DNA of 64,000 nt from Riemerella anatipestifer_F (GTDB lineage Bacteria > Bacteroidota > Bacteroidia > Flavobacteriales > Weeksellaceae), in assembly GCF_037861325.1 (NCBI RefSeq), contig NZ_JAFELW010000001.1. One strand, 5' to 3'. The position numbers were made by a program, and so were the translations under genes. This document shows positions 35,665 to 45,965 of this stretch, piece after piece. The notes under the pieces are model-generated. The model worked only from the letters and a program-made list of their open reading frames with translations. It was not told where the DNA came from and did not search any database. Positions within the stretch are counted from its first letter, which is position 1, and each line of letters begins with the position of its first letter.

Positions 35665-36799
35665 CTTTTATTATTTTTTTTAATTTTTCAAATTTTACAT
35701 CCTCTAAAATATCACATTCATTTCTTGTTGATAGTAAAATAGCATTTCTACATTCAGAAATACGTCTTATCAAAGGAAAAATTATACTATTACCATGTTC
35801 AACAAACTTTTTTATATCAAAAAGTGAATTAGGTATTTTATAGCCATCCCTACTAGTTGCAATTATAACACCCTTATCACGTAAATTTCCGATTATTTTG
35901 GTCGCAAAATATTCCTTACTCATTTCCTTTTCCCTATTTACATTGAGATGCTTTATGAAATCTTTTGATGTTGTATATTTATTGGGATGATTGGATTGAT
36001 TATAAAGTAACAAAAGTTTTAAAAAATTTATTCTGTCAATATTTTCTTGGCTAGTAGGTTTTAAATTTTCTATTAAATCGTAAATTCTTGTTAAACTTAA
36101 TGTAGAGATGTTACTGTCATATTCATTATAAAATTGATTCTCTATTTTATCATCTTCAAAAGTATATTTCTTGGGAAACAAGTTTAAACTCGTGATTTTT
36201 GTTTGTAATTTTTCTAATAATTTATCTGAGTTTTCGTTTCTTTTGCTTTCATCAAAGACATAGCCCAAACTACCTGCATAAAAATCTGCAAGTTGAATAC
36301 CTAATTCATTATGGCTCTGTTTTATATTAAAATCTGCTCCAAAAAATAATGTAGAAATATGATTATTCTGAACATATTTCTTAAAACTTTTCATAAAATC
36401 ATTTTTACCATGTTCATCAACCTTCAATTCAAGTTGAGGAAACGTTCTGTAAAGTTCTTTATATAGTAACCCATTTAAAAATTTGTAAAATGATTGTTTA
36501 TATTTAAAACCCTCTCCATATAACTTTCGTTTATCAACAATAACAGCATAAACAGAAAATTTCACATTCTCCAAATCTCGCAAAATTAAAAGTCGTCTCT
36601 TGTAATTATTCCCTATTTTACTTGATTTAATTTCCCCTGTTTGAAAATACTTTTTACGAATTCTTTCTATACTATTTTCAAAATCTTCAAGTTCGTCTCC
36701 ATTAACCATTACACTTGCTACAATAAAATGAGTTCCTTGAGATTCAAAATTGAAAGAATTATTTCCAAATTCATCAGCAAAAGCAATTATATTTCTCAT
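35654..36799 (-). CDS. DUF3800 domain protein
   Basis: 381 residues. The N-terminal DUF3800 domain starts IIAFADEFGNNSFNF with the acidic residue typical of this RNase H-like superfamily, and continues with VDEHGKND and the LGIQLADFYAG motif (about 185). The C-terminal ~130 residues look like a winged-helix-containing extension. The function is unproven; such proteins are often found among mobile or defence genes. The stop codon lies inside the GTT box of the cassette end (35653), and the other cassette end (AAC at 36839) is 40 bp before the start codon. Confidence 0.8.
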   Translation of the reverse strand: MRNIIAFADEFGNNSFNFESQGTHFIVASVMVNGDELEDFENSIERIRKKYFQTGEIKSSKIGNNYKRRLLILRDLENVKFSVYAVIVDKRKLYGEGFKYKQSFYKFLNGLLYKELYRTFPQLELKVDEHGKNDFMKSFKKYVQNNHISTLFFGADFNIKQSHNELGIQLADFYAGSLGYVFDESKRNENSDKLLEKLQTKITSLNLFPKKYTFEDDKIENQFYNEYDSNISTLSLTRIYDLIENLKPTSQENIDRINFLKLLLLYNQSNHPNKYTTSKDFIKHLNVNREKEMSKEYFATKIIGNLRDKGVIIATSRDGYKIPNSLFDIKKFVEHGNSIIFPLIRRISECRNAILLSTRNECDILEDVKFEKLKKIIKDFR

Positions 36800-36829
36800 G
36801 ATATTTTACTATTTACAAATTGACCGAAA

Positions 36830-37020
36830 ATTTCTGTTAACAGTTGAGTATTTGCGAAATATACAAATGAAATAAATCTAAAATTCAACTCAACAATAGC
36901 GGTTTAATGCCACTAAATTAAGTAAAATGTCTTAATGAAAAGCATTTTACGATGAAATATCACCAAACTTTATATCATTCCCTAAACTCCGCCTTTTGCA
37001 AATACTATATTGATTGCAAT
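36830..37020. repeat. attC-like element 2 (long class)
   Basis: Left arm AACAGTTGAGTATTTGCGAA (from 36839), right arm CTCCGCCTTTTGCAAATACT ending in ATTGATTGC (37009-37017). The arms pair around AGTATTTGC. The first two bases of each box have drifted (ATT for GTT). The left flank ATTTCTGTTAAC pairs with GTTAGCGGAAAT at 35653 (10 of 12, the other two G-T), closing the DUF3800 cassette. Confidence 0.7.
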
Positions 37021-37025
37021 GGTTT

Positions 37026-37580
37026 TTAAAATTCTGTATCTAAGCTTTTTTTATCTATTCCAATATCATATTTTACCTTCTGCCCCATCATATTAGTCAC
37101 ATATCCAAAGACATTTTCTTCTTTTTCTACTCCATTTACATTATAACTTAAATTAACGGAACAATCACCCGAAATTTTTATCCAAACTGTTTCACTCTCA
37201 TTCACATTCAATCCATCTATTTTTTGCTTATCACAACCACTAATAACTATGTTTGATAAAACAGTATTCGTTTTATTTGTTATGGTAAGCCTGATATAGC
37301 TTGTTAATATTGAAACGACATAGAAATAAAATAGAGCAATGGGTATATTTAAGAGCATAATTCCGATTGTTTTTAAAATACCTTCTTTTTCAGAGCCTCT
37401 ATTCAATAACTTACTTATTAAAAGTATCAGTACCATCAAATTTATTACTACAATACCACCAACTAAAAAATAGCTAAACAACGCAAATTCAGCTGACATC
37501 GTTAAATAATAAATTACTAACAAAAATGTTCCCAAAAAGAACGAAATTAAAGCTAAAATTTTTGCTGACTTATTCATCAC
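37026..37580 (-). CDS. Small multi-pass membrane protein of unknown function
   Basis: 184 residues: four hydrophobic segments in the first ~105 residues, then an extracytoplasmic domain of ~75 residues rich in Asn, Val and Ser containing VISGCDKQKIDGLNVNESE. Its stop codon is 17 bp from the box of element 2, the spacing used by other cassette genes here. No family recognised. Confidence 0.7.
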   Translation of the reverse strand: MMNKSAKILALISFFLGTFLLVIYYLTMSAEFALFSYFLVGGIVVINLMVLILLISKLLNRGSEKEGILKTIGIMLLNIPIALFYFYVVSILTSYIRLTITNKTNTVLSNIVISGCDKQKIDGLNVNESETVWIKISGDCSVNLSYNVNGVEKEENVFGYVTNMMGQKVKYDIGIDKKSLDTEF

Positions 37581-37638
37581 TTTTGTATTTCAATATTACA
37601 CTATATTACTACAATAAAATAGATTATAACTATCTTGT

Positions 37639-38337
37639 TTAAAAGCCATTAACAATTAGTCGGTCTTTATAGACTCCTTTTTCAATTTTCCAAATAATAA
37701 GACAAGTGCCCGCACCATCCCCATTTATTGCTTGAATATACAGGGTATCATTCTGTTTATCATAATTAGCTTCTACACCATCCAGATAAGGGTCATACAC
37801 ATTTTCTAAAGCTACTTTTGGTAAGATAAGCGTTTTATCCCCAATACAGACGCTAATTTTCTCATATTGTGCCTTTGGTATGTTGCCATCTGTCCCCCAA
37901 GGAGCCTTACCATCAATATGAGATAGAATGGTTGGATTATCCTTAGAATAGGTAAATTTATGTTTCTTCTTATCAAAGTGGGACTTTGTAACAGTTACAG
38001 TAATAGCCTCTTGCTTTAGAGTTACAGAGTTAGCTGTTTTCTTTGAAATTTTCAATGGTGAAAAGTCCGAAACCCACTTATATCTATCTTTGTAAATATC
38101 CCCTTCAAGGTTTTTTCCATTTTTAACATATTGAACAAAACCCCAATTATCCTCGTTAGGTTCACTGGGACCATACCAATAAATCATGTGTCCATTTGGT
38201 AAGGTATCTATAATTTTACCCTTTTGCTCTCTATTTCTTATATTTACCCAACCATCCTTATCATTCACGATAGCAAACTGGGCGAATGCATTAGAAAAAC
38301 TAAAAATCAAAAACAGGACTGATATTGTTTTTTTCAT
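37639..38337 (-). CDS. Secreted protein with a bacterial SH3-like N-terminal domain
   Basis: 232 residues. Signal peptide MKKTISVLFLIFSFSNAFAQ, then VNDKDGWVNIRNREQKGKII, a bacterial SH3-like (wall/ligand-binding) segment (about 22-75). The C-terminal part has the GDGAGTCLIIWKIEKG motif shared by uncharacterised Bacteroidetes proteins. No catalytic residues recognised. It is followed at 59 bp by the membrane-protein gene. Confidence 0.75.
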   Translation of the reverse strand: MKKTISVLFLIFSFSNAFAQFAIVNDKDGWVNIRNREQKGKIIDTLPNGHMIYWYGPSEPNEDNWGFVQYVKNGKNLEGDIYKDRYKWVSDFSPLKISKKTANSVTLKQEAITVTVTKSHFDKKKHKFTYSKDNPTILSHIDGKAPWGTDGNIPKAQYEKISVCIGDKTLILPKVALENVYDPYLDGVEANYDKQNDTLYIQAINGDGAGTCLIIWKIEKGVYKDRLIVNGF

Positions 38338-38430
38338 AAGAATTAGTTTTATATAAAGGTTTTACTCTGTTATGCTCATTAAAAATTACCGCTATTCAGA
38401 ATGACCTTTTTAATCTACTATTTGTTACTT

Positions 38431-38886
38431 CTACATTATTGTCATATTAAATCTTAAAGGAATATTGATATTCAGTTGTGTTCTAAATCCTTCTGTTCTG
38501 TAGTGGATAGAATTATCAAAACTAAAACCATACCCCACACTAAACTCTATGAAGAAACAGCTAAATCCAACTTGTGGAGCAACTGTTTTTGGAGAAACAT
38601 TGAACCTTACAAAGGTTAATGGTAAATCACCTTTATTGAAAAAATATTTCATTGCATTAATCTCTGGAATAACTAAAAGCTTACCATTAGAAGCACCTAC
38701 TAGTGCATTTCCACCTACCATTATAGATTCTTTGTTAAATAAAAACTTTACTCCAACATCAGCAAAACTTCTATTAAAATAGGTATAACCTCCTTCAATA
38801 GCTATGTTTTCTTTTATATCTTGGGCATTTACGAATAGTGGTACTACCCCAAGAACAAGCCCATAAAATATTTTAGAAAAATTCAT
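38431..38886 (-). CDS. Small outer-membrane-type protein
   Basis: 151 residues. Signal peptide (KIFYGLVLGVVPLFVNAQ), then alternating hydrophobic residues with the IEFSVGYGFSFDN and LNINIPLRFNMTIM strands near the C-terminus, suggesting a small beta-barrel. Function unknown. Confidence 0.68.
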   Translation of the reverse strand: MNFSKIFYGLVLGVVPLFVNAQDIKENIAIEGGYTYFNRSFADVGVKFLFNKESIMVGGNALVGASNGKLLVIPEINAMKYFFNKGDLPLTFVRFNVSPKTVAPQVGFSCFFIEFSVGYGFSFDNSIHYRTEGFRTQLNINIPLRFNMTIM

Positions 38887-39025
38887 TTATTTTAATTTTA
38901 TTAAAAGTTATAATCTTCATCTTTTTAGCTTTCTCTAAAAAAACAGCATATCAAATTTCAATATTGCTAATTTAAAATAAACTAATGAAAAAGTGAAAAC
39001 ACTTTACACACAAAACATATCTTTA

Positions 39026-39688
39026 TTACTGATTTGAAAGATTTATCATTTCAATAATTCTTCGGTCTTGTTTAATTCTATCAATATATCTATCTATATC
39101 TTCATTTTCTTTAAATTTCTCTTCACTTTGAAGATAATAAAATGAGTTATCTTTTCTAGGAAAAATTATTATTGTATTACCAAATCGTAGGTCAAATACT
39201 TTTAAATTTACAATTAAATATTCCGAATCGTCAGGACTTTCCCCCCACAAAATCAAAATTATTAACGATTTTAACTCTTCCTTGCATAGTCAAATATGGA
39301 TAGTTTCTAGAGGAAACATCCGCATTTAACTCTGTATATTGAGTCCTTGCATAAAAAATAAGTGTAACTTCAGGTTTATATATAAAATTATCTTCCTTAC
39401 CTCCAATATTTTCACCCAATACTATACCCAAAAATTTTTCATTTTTAATCTCAAAATTAAAAGGCATATTAAAAACATAATAATCATACTTTTCCACTGG
39501 AAAAGCAAGAGATTTTAATGGTTGAGAATCTGCATCTTTCAACCACTTTTTATCCATTTCAAAAAGTTCAGTATTCCACTTATTAGGCTGCTGATTAGTT
39601 AGTGCTTTTTCCTTTAAAAACATCTAAAGTTGTTTGTGCTCTGCAGGTTATTACAGAAATTAAAACTAGTAGAATTACTTTTTTTTAA
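39026..39688 (-). pseudogene. Frameshifted secreted protein gene (two indels)
   Basis: Three partial frames join into one ~215-residue protein. Reading on the minus strand: a signal peptide in one frame (KKVILLVLISVITCRAQTTL, from about 39685, with no ATG left), then a -1/+1 shift near 39606-39620 (A/T runs), then a body frame (39231-39623), then a second shift in the six-C run at 39241-39246 leading to the C-terminal frame (39026-39256). Removing one base from each run restores continuity. It is either genuinely decayed or affected by sequencing indels. No family recognised. Confidence 0.65.
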
Positions 39689-39716
39689 GTTGATAAATTT
39701 TACACATAATACTAAT

Positions 39717-39755
39717 AAAAAAATGCCAAAAGATAGAAAAACTTTTGGCAACATT
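39717..39755 (-). terminator. Terminator after the VOC gene
   Basis: Stem TGCCAAAAG (39724-39732) / CTTTTGGCA (39742-39750); on the minus strand it is followed by a run of seven T. It lies 13 bp past the stop codon of the VOC gene. Confidence 0.75.
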
Positions 39756-39767
39756 TCTTTTACAAAT

Positions 39768-40205
39768 TTATTGATTGTTATGAGATTCAAAATTTATCAT
39801 CCAATTAATACCAAACTTATCTGTAAACATACCAAAATAAGCTCCCCAAAAAGTGTCCGCCATCGGCATTGTTACCTTTCCTCCCGCAGAAAGTCCATTA
39901 AATAATTTATCTGCGGCCTCTTTGCTTTCAGGAGTAATATTTATTGAAAAGTTATTCCCTTGCTGAAAAGATGGTGCCCATTCTCCACCTGTATCACTTC
40001 CCATTAAAACGGTATTTCCTATAGGAAGCCCTATGTGCATAATTTTATTTTTATCCACCTCACCCATTGGTGGCATTCCCTCTTGTGGAGGCATATCACC
40101 AAATTTCCCTACATAGGTAAATTCTCCTCCAAACACTGATTTATAGAAATTAAATGCTTCTTCACAATTTCCATTAAAATTTAAATAGATGTTTACTGTT
40201 GTCAT
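39768..40205 (-). CDS. VOC-family (PhnB/glyoxalase-like) protein
   Basis: 145 residues. Vicinal-oxygen-chelate fold of the PhnB type: VNIYLNFNGNCEEAFNFY at the start, then the MHIGLPIGNTVLMGSD strand and the C-terminal WGAYFGMFTDKFGINWMINF. Members often act as small dioxygenase-, glyoxalase- or resistance-like proteins; no substrate can be named. It has its own terminator. Confidence 0.85.
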   Translation of the reverse strand: MTTVNIYLNFNGNCEEAFNFYKSVFGGEFTYVGKFGDMPPQEGMPPMGEVDKNKIMHIGLPIGNTVLMGSDTGGEWAPSFQQGNNFSINITPESKEAADKLFNGLSAGGKVTMPMADTFWGAYFGMFTDKFGINWMINFESHNNQ

Positions 40206-40913
40206 TTTTATAAATTATTTGTTATTAAAAATTATATCTCTGGCTAAGGTAGATAAAAAAATGATATCTAAAGTATCAAATCAACTTATAAATAACTATA
40301 GTATTAACCTGTAAATACTCTTTCATCCCTATTTACAAACACAATAACTTAAGGCAAGTAAACTATTATTTCGTGAAAAATGAGCACTTATAGTCTTTCA
40401 TCTTTAGTGCATCTATAGAAGGTAACCAAAAATAATTACTAGAAATTCGATTAACAACGTCTTTTCTTAACACTAAGCTTTAGGAAAATTCTTATTAACT
40501 AATTTCCTCCATTCATATTTAAAGTTTTTCATTACTACTAAATTTATTTAACACTTCCGACCTTAATTAAAAGACACTTCATACTTCATAAGAAAGTCTT
40601 ACAGATATTATCCAAATTACATAGTAAAGAAAAATAAATTAATTTAAAATACAAAAAATCAAATTAATAGAGCTAGAAGTCCTTCTTAAATATTTGGTAT
40701 GATATAGAAAGCTGAAAATAGTCATAATTTAATTTTCTACAGTTTTCCCCCAAAAACAATTATCAAAAATCTATTTTTTTAAGTAAATAAATCTTAATTT
40801 AGATCGAGATTAATTATACATTATTAGCTCTGTCCACAACTCATCATATTCTAACAAAATAACATATAAATTTATATACTATAAACAATACTTATTTTAT
40901 AACATTATTTTAC
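40206..40913. other. AT-rich gap with a short coding relic
   Basis: No intact gene. On the minus strand, from about 40480 to 40366, a protein-like stretch of ~35 codons (LRKDVVNRISSNYFWLPSID...) ends in a stop and has no start, so it may be the tail of a lost gene. The rest shows nothing recognisable. Confidence 0.35.
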
Positions 40914-40948
40914 AAAAAAGCCACTTAAAAATATTAAGTGGCTTGAAT
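40914..40948 (-). terminator. Terminator after the DUF937/OmpA gene
   Basis: Stem AAGCCACTTAA / TTAAGTGGCTT (40919-40945 region), with a T tract on the minus strand, 20-25 bp past the stop codon. Confidence 0.8.
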
Positions 40949-40967
40949 TTTAATTCAAAAAGAATTC

Positions 40968-42242
40968 TTATTTAGTAAGTCTAATCGCAGTTTTTCTATC
41001 TGCTTCTCTTTCTTTATCAGATGCCGATTCTGCAACTTTAGCAAATTGCTCACCATAGCCTTTAGCTTCAACTATTTGAGCAGAACCTACAGCCGTTTTA
41101 ACAGCTTCTGCTCTAGCTTGAGATAACTTTAAGTTGGCATCGTCTTTTCCAACCTTATCCGTATAAGCTCCAATCTTCGCTTTAGCATCAGGAAACTCTG
41201 CTAAAATAGCTTTTAAGTTATCCACTTGAACTTGAGACTCTTTAGTAATTTTAGTAGTACCAAACTCAAAGTTTAAGTTATCAAAATCAAACCATTTATC
41301 TTTTAATTGGTCTTCTGTAGCATTTTTATACTCATCAGACTTTAAAAAATTAACTAACTGATCCTCAACCCCTCCCTTATAAGCATTAATTGTTTTCCCT
41401 GAAGGAAGTGTAACTGTAGTAGATTCTTTAGTAGCAGATACTACAGCTGTTGTATCCGTAGCAGAAACTGTTTCATTCATGTCTACAGCAGTAGAATCGG
41501 CTGTACTTACAGCTGCTACATCCCCTTTCTTGCACTGCTTCCATAAGAATAAACCTAACAAACCTAAGACTAATAGAGGTAATAACCACTTCCAAAATGA
41601 ACTCCCCCCTTTATTGTCTTCGGATCCCAGATTCACAGTACCTCCGTCTCCTTTATTTACTTCAACTTTTGGAGCACTATACGAAAACACGTTTACTTTA
41701 CTTGTATCCGCACCCACTGTTTCACCAAACATATTACCCAAACCTAATGCTCCAAGCGACAAACCAGCAGGCAATAAAGATGAGACAACACTCTTTTGTT
41801 CACTTAATAATGATGCGATTCCAGATCTATCCATATTATTTTCCATCGCATATTTACCTACAGATCCCAAAGTTGCACCTGTAACTAAATTTAACAAAGA
41901 GGTTACTGAAGAGCTACCTATCCCAGCAAAGCTAGCAATAGAATTCACCACTCCGCCAACCTTATCTCCAAAAATAGCAGAAAGAACTGTTGTAATTAAA
42001 GAATTGTTACTAGTAGTGCTTCCTAGAAGATTTCCCAACAAACCACTACTAGAAGCTCCAGAGATAGCATCCAACACTGTGGAATTGCTGGCATTATTTG
42101 CTAATCCTCCAACAACTGCTGGCAACAGGCCACTAACCGCTTTAGAAACACCTGACTCGTTTTCTCCTAGTTGTGAGGAAGCTTGAGAAATAAGAGCAGA
42201 ACCCAACTGCCCCTTAATCAAATCAATAAGATTTAATGACAT
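40968..42242 (-). CDS. DUF937 and OmpA domain fusion protein
   Basis: 424 residues. The N-terminal DUF937 domain (about 1-180, low-complexity Ser/Gly/Leu, opening MSLNLIDLIKGQLGSALISQ) is followed by one membrane helix (about 217-235, LLPLLVLGLLGLFLW), a Thr/Ser/Val linker, and a C-terminal OmpA domain (about 310-424) with FEFGTTKITKESQVQ and the peptidoglycan-contact segment KLSQARAEAVK. Probably tethers the envelope to peptidoglycan. No cassette boxes flank it, and the large adjacent gaps suggest it is not a recent cassette. Confidence 0.88.
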   Translation of the reverse strand: MSLNLIDLIKGQLGSALISQASSQLGENESGVSKAVSGLLPAVVGGLANNASNSTVLDAISGASSSGLLGNLLGSTTSNNSLITTVLSAIFGDKVGGVVNSIASFAGIGSSSVTSLLNLVTGATLGSVGKYAMENNMDRSGIASLLSEQKSVVSSLLPAGLSLGALGLGNMFGETVGADTSKVNVFSYSAPKVEVNKGDGGTVNLGSEDNKGGSSFWKWLLPLLVLGLLGLFLWKQCKKGDVAAVSTADSTAVDMNETVSATDTTAVVSATKESTTVTLPSGKTINAYKGGVEDQLVNFLKSDEYKNATEDQLKDKWFDFDNLNFEFGTTKITKESQVQVDNLKAILAEFPDAKAKIGAYTDKVGKDDANLKLSQARAEAVKTAVGSAQIVEAKGYGEQFAKVAESASDKEREADRKTAIRLTK

Positions 42243-42699
42243 AATAGTTTTTTTTAAGTTAATATTCCTCTACAGTGCAAAAAACGTCAAATGAAATTTA
42301 TTTTAGTTTTAATAACAAAACATAATACAGCTAATTACGATTCACACAGCACTTATTTCACATTCACAATCTTATCAAAATAAAATAATTATTAATTAAA
42401 TACAAAACATTTCATATAAGTTATGAACTAGAAAACAGAATCAATTTTAGTATAAAAATATAATTATTTAAGGATTATTTTAAGACAATATATAAGCTAA
42501 AATAGCTAAATGAAATCTCCACCAGCATAGTTAAAATATCTATTTGTAATTTTTCATTATTACACCTATCCTTGCACTCACAGCTACCCTTAAAATAGTA
42601 GATTAGTTAAATAAATATAAAACACAAATAGCAAAATAGAGATTTATATACTTCTAAATTTTTATTTTATATTTTTTGAATCTTAAAATTGTTATTTAT
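42243..42699. other. AT-rich gap
   Basis: About 450 bp without any open frame or repeat that I recognise. Confidence 0.4.
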
Positions 42700-43718
42700 T
42701 TATTCCAAATCCCTTATAAACTCATTTACTTTAGCTTCATCCGTAGCCCATGAGGTTACTAATCTAACCACCGATTTAGTTTCGTCAATTGCAGCCCATT
42801 CATAAAATAAATATTTTTCACTCAACTTATTAATAAGTGTTTTAGGGAAAATGGGAAAAATCTGATTAGTTACAGATGGTATAAAAAGAGAGTATCCCTT
42901 AGAACTTATTGTTTTTGACATTTTTGCCGCCATTTTATTAGCATGCTTAGCTAGATCAAAATACAAATTACTCTTAAATAATTCTAGAAACTGAACCCCA
43001 AAAGCCTACCTTTCGCTAATAAAGCTCCTTTTTGTTTTAAAATATAATCAAACTCTGGAGCTAAACGTGGATTATTAAAAACAATTGCTTCTCCTAATAG
43101 TGCCCCGTTTTTTGTACCTCCAATATAAAACACATCTGTTAACTCAGCAATATCTTCAAGTGTTAAATCATTACTTTCAGAAGTTAGAGCATGTCCGAGT
43201 CTTGCTCCATCTAAAAAAAGTAATAAGTTTTGTGACTTGCAAAACGTGAATAAACTTCCCAGCTCTGCTTTACTATAGATAGAACCCATTTCAGTAGAGT
43301 TTGAAATATAAACAACTCTAGGTTTTACAACGTGAGGTCTTAAAGAATAATCTAACAATACCTTTTCAATATCTGCCACACTCAACTTACCATCAGTCGC
43401 ATCCACTGTAATCACTCTATGTCCTACTGATTCAATAGCACCTGTCTCATGCACAAAAATATGCCCTGTTTTAGCACTTACTACGGCTTCATGAATATTT
43501 AAAAGAGCTGAAATTACGAGAAGATTTGCCTGAGTACCTCCTGATACAAAATAAATTGCTGCATCATGATTATTCATTCTCTGTTTTAACAAGTTTTTAG
43601 CTTGTATTGAATATTCATCTTCTCCATACCCTAAATGTTGAACAGAGTTTGTCTCTAGAAGCTTATATAGAATATTTGGATGAGCCCCTTCTGAATAATC
43701 GTTTTTAAAGCTGTACAT
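42700..43718 (-). pseudogene. Low-specificity L-threonine aldolase gene, frameshifted
   Basis: Start at 43718 (MYSFKNDYSEGAHPNIL). The fold-type-I PLP enzyme reads well through the PLP-lysine motif FYIGGTKNGALLG and to AKGRLLG, then shifts frame in the four-C run at 42996-42999; one extra base would continue as GVQFLELFK and on into the C-terminal piece ending at 42700. The combined length (~340 residues) is normal for threonine aldolases, which cleave threonine to glycine and acetaldehyde. Either a real one-base deletion or a sequencing indel. Confidence 0.8.
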
Positions 43719-44163
43719 TAATTCAATTATAAAATATAAAAACACCAAGTCATTCAAGTAAAAACCATTGGATAAATTAAGAAATTAATTAAATAAAAAG
43801 TATGATTTTATTTAATTTCAATTATGTTATAAAAACCATAGCTTCTCATAAAACATACTCATCACTAAATATTATATTATTGTTTCTTTTAGTTTATATC
43901 TTTTAGTGATTCATAAATAAACATTGATATATTTATCCAAAAAATCACAATATGTTACACTTTTCTTTTACATACATCTAGGTAGAGATAATAAAATGAA
44001 TCGCCGCTACCACTATTTATATCAGTATTCTTTGTTCTTCACTATAACTTTTGACTATTTTGATACTTTTTAAGGAACAAATCTTGAGCTTGAAAAACGA
44101 AAACATTTACTTAATACTCAAACAGTCTAAACTTGAATATAACAATTATCAATATTTCACACA
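43719..44163. other. AT-rich gap
   Basis: About 440 bp without an intact gene. Nothing recognisable beyond AT-rich sequence. Confidence 0.4.
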
Positions 44164-45486
44164 TTACTCTTTAGTAAATCTAAACATTTTACCTCCCTGA
44201 GTCATGATCATGGTCTTTTCTACATGATTAAATTTCATTTCTAACCCCGCTTTATCAAACTTAAATTTATTTTTTTCTATAGCCTCCAAAGGAAAAGAAG
44301 GCTGCCCTGTACCCTGCCCCTTCAATACAGAGCCCTCTCTAGTTATAGTTATTTTTATTGGAATAGCTATTGATGAATAAACTCCTATACAATTGTCTAG
44401 CTCATCTATACTTGGGGTATAACTTGTAAAGCTAGGGATTTCATATGGTTTATTATAAACAGCACTCAACACAGCAATAGAAATATTATTATTGTTATAG
44501 TTTGTTCCATTAGATACCTGGACATAAGTAATTTTTCTATCAGGAAAGTACGAAAAAACTGAACTAAACCCATCTATCCCTCCTGTATGCCCATAACCTT
44601 TATATTCATAAAATGGTATTTGAAATAATCCTAATCCGTATTTACCATCCACTTTTTTCATTTTAAGAAGACTATTCTTCCTCAATAGTTTACCAGTAAA
44701 TAATGCGTCTACAAATTTCGTCAAATCCTTTGCTGTCGACGCTATAGCTCCTGCTCCCAAAGGAATTGTCACATCTGTTTCACTTTCCTCCTTCCAATTC
44801 TCTACAAAACTATAAGATTTACATTCATTATTAACTGGATTTATTGGACTAAAAATACTAGTATTAACCAGTCCTATAGGCCGAGTAATATATTTTTGCA
44901 GCAGATCAGAATAAGGCTCTCCATATATCTTTTCAAGAATATAGGTTAGAAGAACATAATTTGAATTGCTATACTTTGACTTAGTTCCTGGCTCAAAATC
45001 AACCCCTCCTTTTGTGATAATATCAAGCATCTCTTTTTCTGTTTTAGGTTTGGTATTCCATGTTAAATAGCTTTTATCATCTGTAAAATTATGAATTCCA
45101 CTTCTATGGCTAAGTAAATTTTCTACAGTAATTTTTTCTGCATTTTTTAACGACGGAAACCACTCCTGGATAGTTTGACTCAAGTCTAACCTTTGTTCTT
45201 CAACAGCTTTTAAGACAAGTACAGCAGTAAACGTCTTAGAAATAGAACCTATTCTATACTTTGAATTTTCGTTTGCTTTTAATTTATTTTCAACATCAAC
45301 AAAGCCAATTGTTCTTGAATAAATTATCTTCCCTTTTTCTGAGATAGCCACACTCCCCATAAACTTATTACTCCTTTCAAGCTCATCAAAATAATGATTT
45401 AGTTTATCTATATCAAAGTTAGTTTGTGCAAGTCCTAACTGAAACGATACTGCTAACAGAAAGAGTTTCAACACCACCTTTATCAT
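44164..45486 (-). CDS. Serine hydrolase, class C beta-lactamase/D-Ala peptidase family
   Basis: About 440 residues from the ATG at 45486 (the frame runs to 45510). Signal peptide IKVVLKLFLLAVSFQLGLAQ. Catalytic motifs: S-x-x-K in GSISKTFTAVLVL, Y-x-N in YSNSNYVLL, and HTGG in GYGHTGGIDGFSS. The C-terminal ~110 residues form a beta-rich extension common in Bacteroidetes. Probably a periplasmic or surface esterase/peptidase; beta-lactamase activity is not implied. Confidence 0.88.
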   Translation of the reverse strand: MIKVVLKLFLLAVSFQLGLAQTNFDIDKLNHYFDELERSNKFMGSVAISEKGKIIYSRTIGFVDVENKLKANENSKYRIGSISKTFTAVLVLKAVEEQRLDLSQTIQEWFPSLKNAEKITVENLLSHRSGIHNFTDDKSYLTWNTKPKTEKEMLDIITKGGVDFEPGTKSKYSNSNYVLLTYILEKIYGEPYSDLLQKYITRPIGLVNTSIFSPINPVNNECKSYSFVENWKEESETDVTIPLGAGAIASTAKDLTKFVDALFTGKLLRKNSLLKMKKVDGKYGLGLFQIPFYEYKGYGHTGGIDGFSSVFSYFPDRKITYVQVSNGTNYNNNNISIAVLSAVYNKPYEIPSFTSYTPSIDELDNCIGVYSSIAIPIKITITREGSVLKGQGTGQPSFPLEAIEKNKFKFDKAGLEMKFNHVEKTMIMTQGGKMFRFTKE

Positions 45487-45557
45487 AATATATTGATTTA
45501 GTTTTAACAAGATAGATTGTGCCTATAAAAGCATATTTTATAAAAATTTTACATTAT

Positions 45558-45965
45558 TTATAAATCATCTGAAACCTTATAATCAATAAACTCATAAGTA
45601 TCGTCTTCTCTTCCCATTATCTTGATTGACTTAAACTGTACATCTCCGTTTTCAAGAACTTTATAATTATATACATCCGTTATATTATCATAGTTATGAA
45701 GTTCATAATATTTACCATTCTGAGTCCACCAACTGCCATTTTCTGTAGTTTGCTTTACTTTTCCATTTTCATCAATCATAACAAACAGAAGAATACTTTT
45801 ACCTCCGTCTAAACGACAGGAAACCCAGTATTTTGAAACTCCTCCAATTTGCTGATTTTCTTCTGAGCCTTTATAACAGCCTATCATCTTTGTATCAAAC
45901 TCTTTTTTTTGCGCATAAGAACAAACTCCAATACCCAAAATAGCAATTAAAATTATTTTTCTCAT
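45558..45965 (-). CDS. Small secreted protein
   Basis: 135 residues. Signal peptide (KIILIAILGIGVCSYAQKK), then a beta-rich domain with CRLDGGKSILLFVMIDENGK and SWWTQNGKYYEL, resembling small lipocalin-like Bacteroidetes proteins. Upstream of the serine hydrolase by 72 bp. Function unknown. Confidence 0.68.
   Translation of the reverse strand: MRKIILIAILGIGVCSYAQKKEFDTKMIGCYKGSEENQQIGGVSKYWVSCRLDGGKSILLFVMIDENGKVKQTTENGSWWTQNGKYYELHNYDNITDVYNYKVLENGDVQFKSIKIMGREDDTYEFIDYKVSDDL

Noticed and set aside
41479..42186. Long plus-strand open frame opposite the DUF937/OmpA gene
   Set aside because: It is Pro/Ser/Thr-rich low complexity, has no promoter or ribosome-binding context, and mirrors the codon structure of the convincing minus-strand gene.
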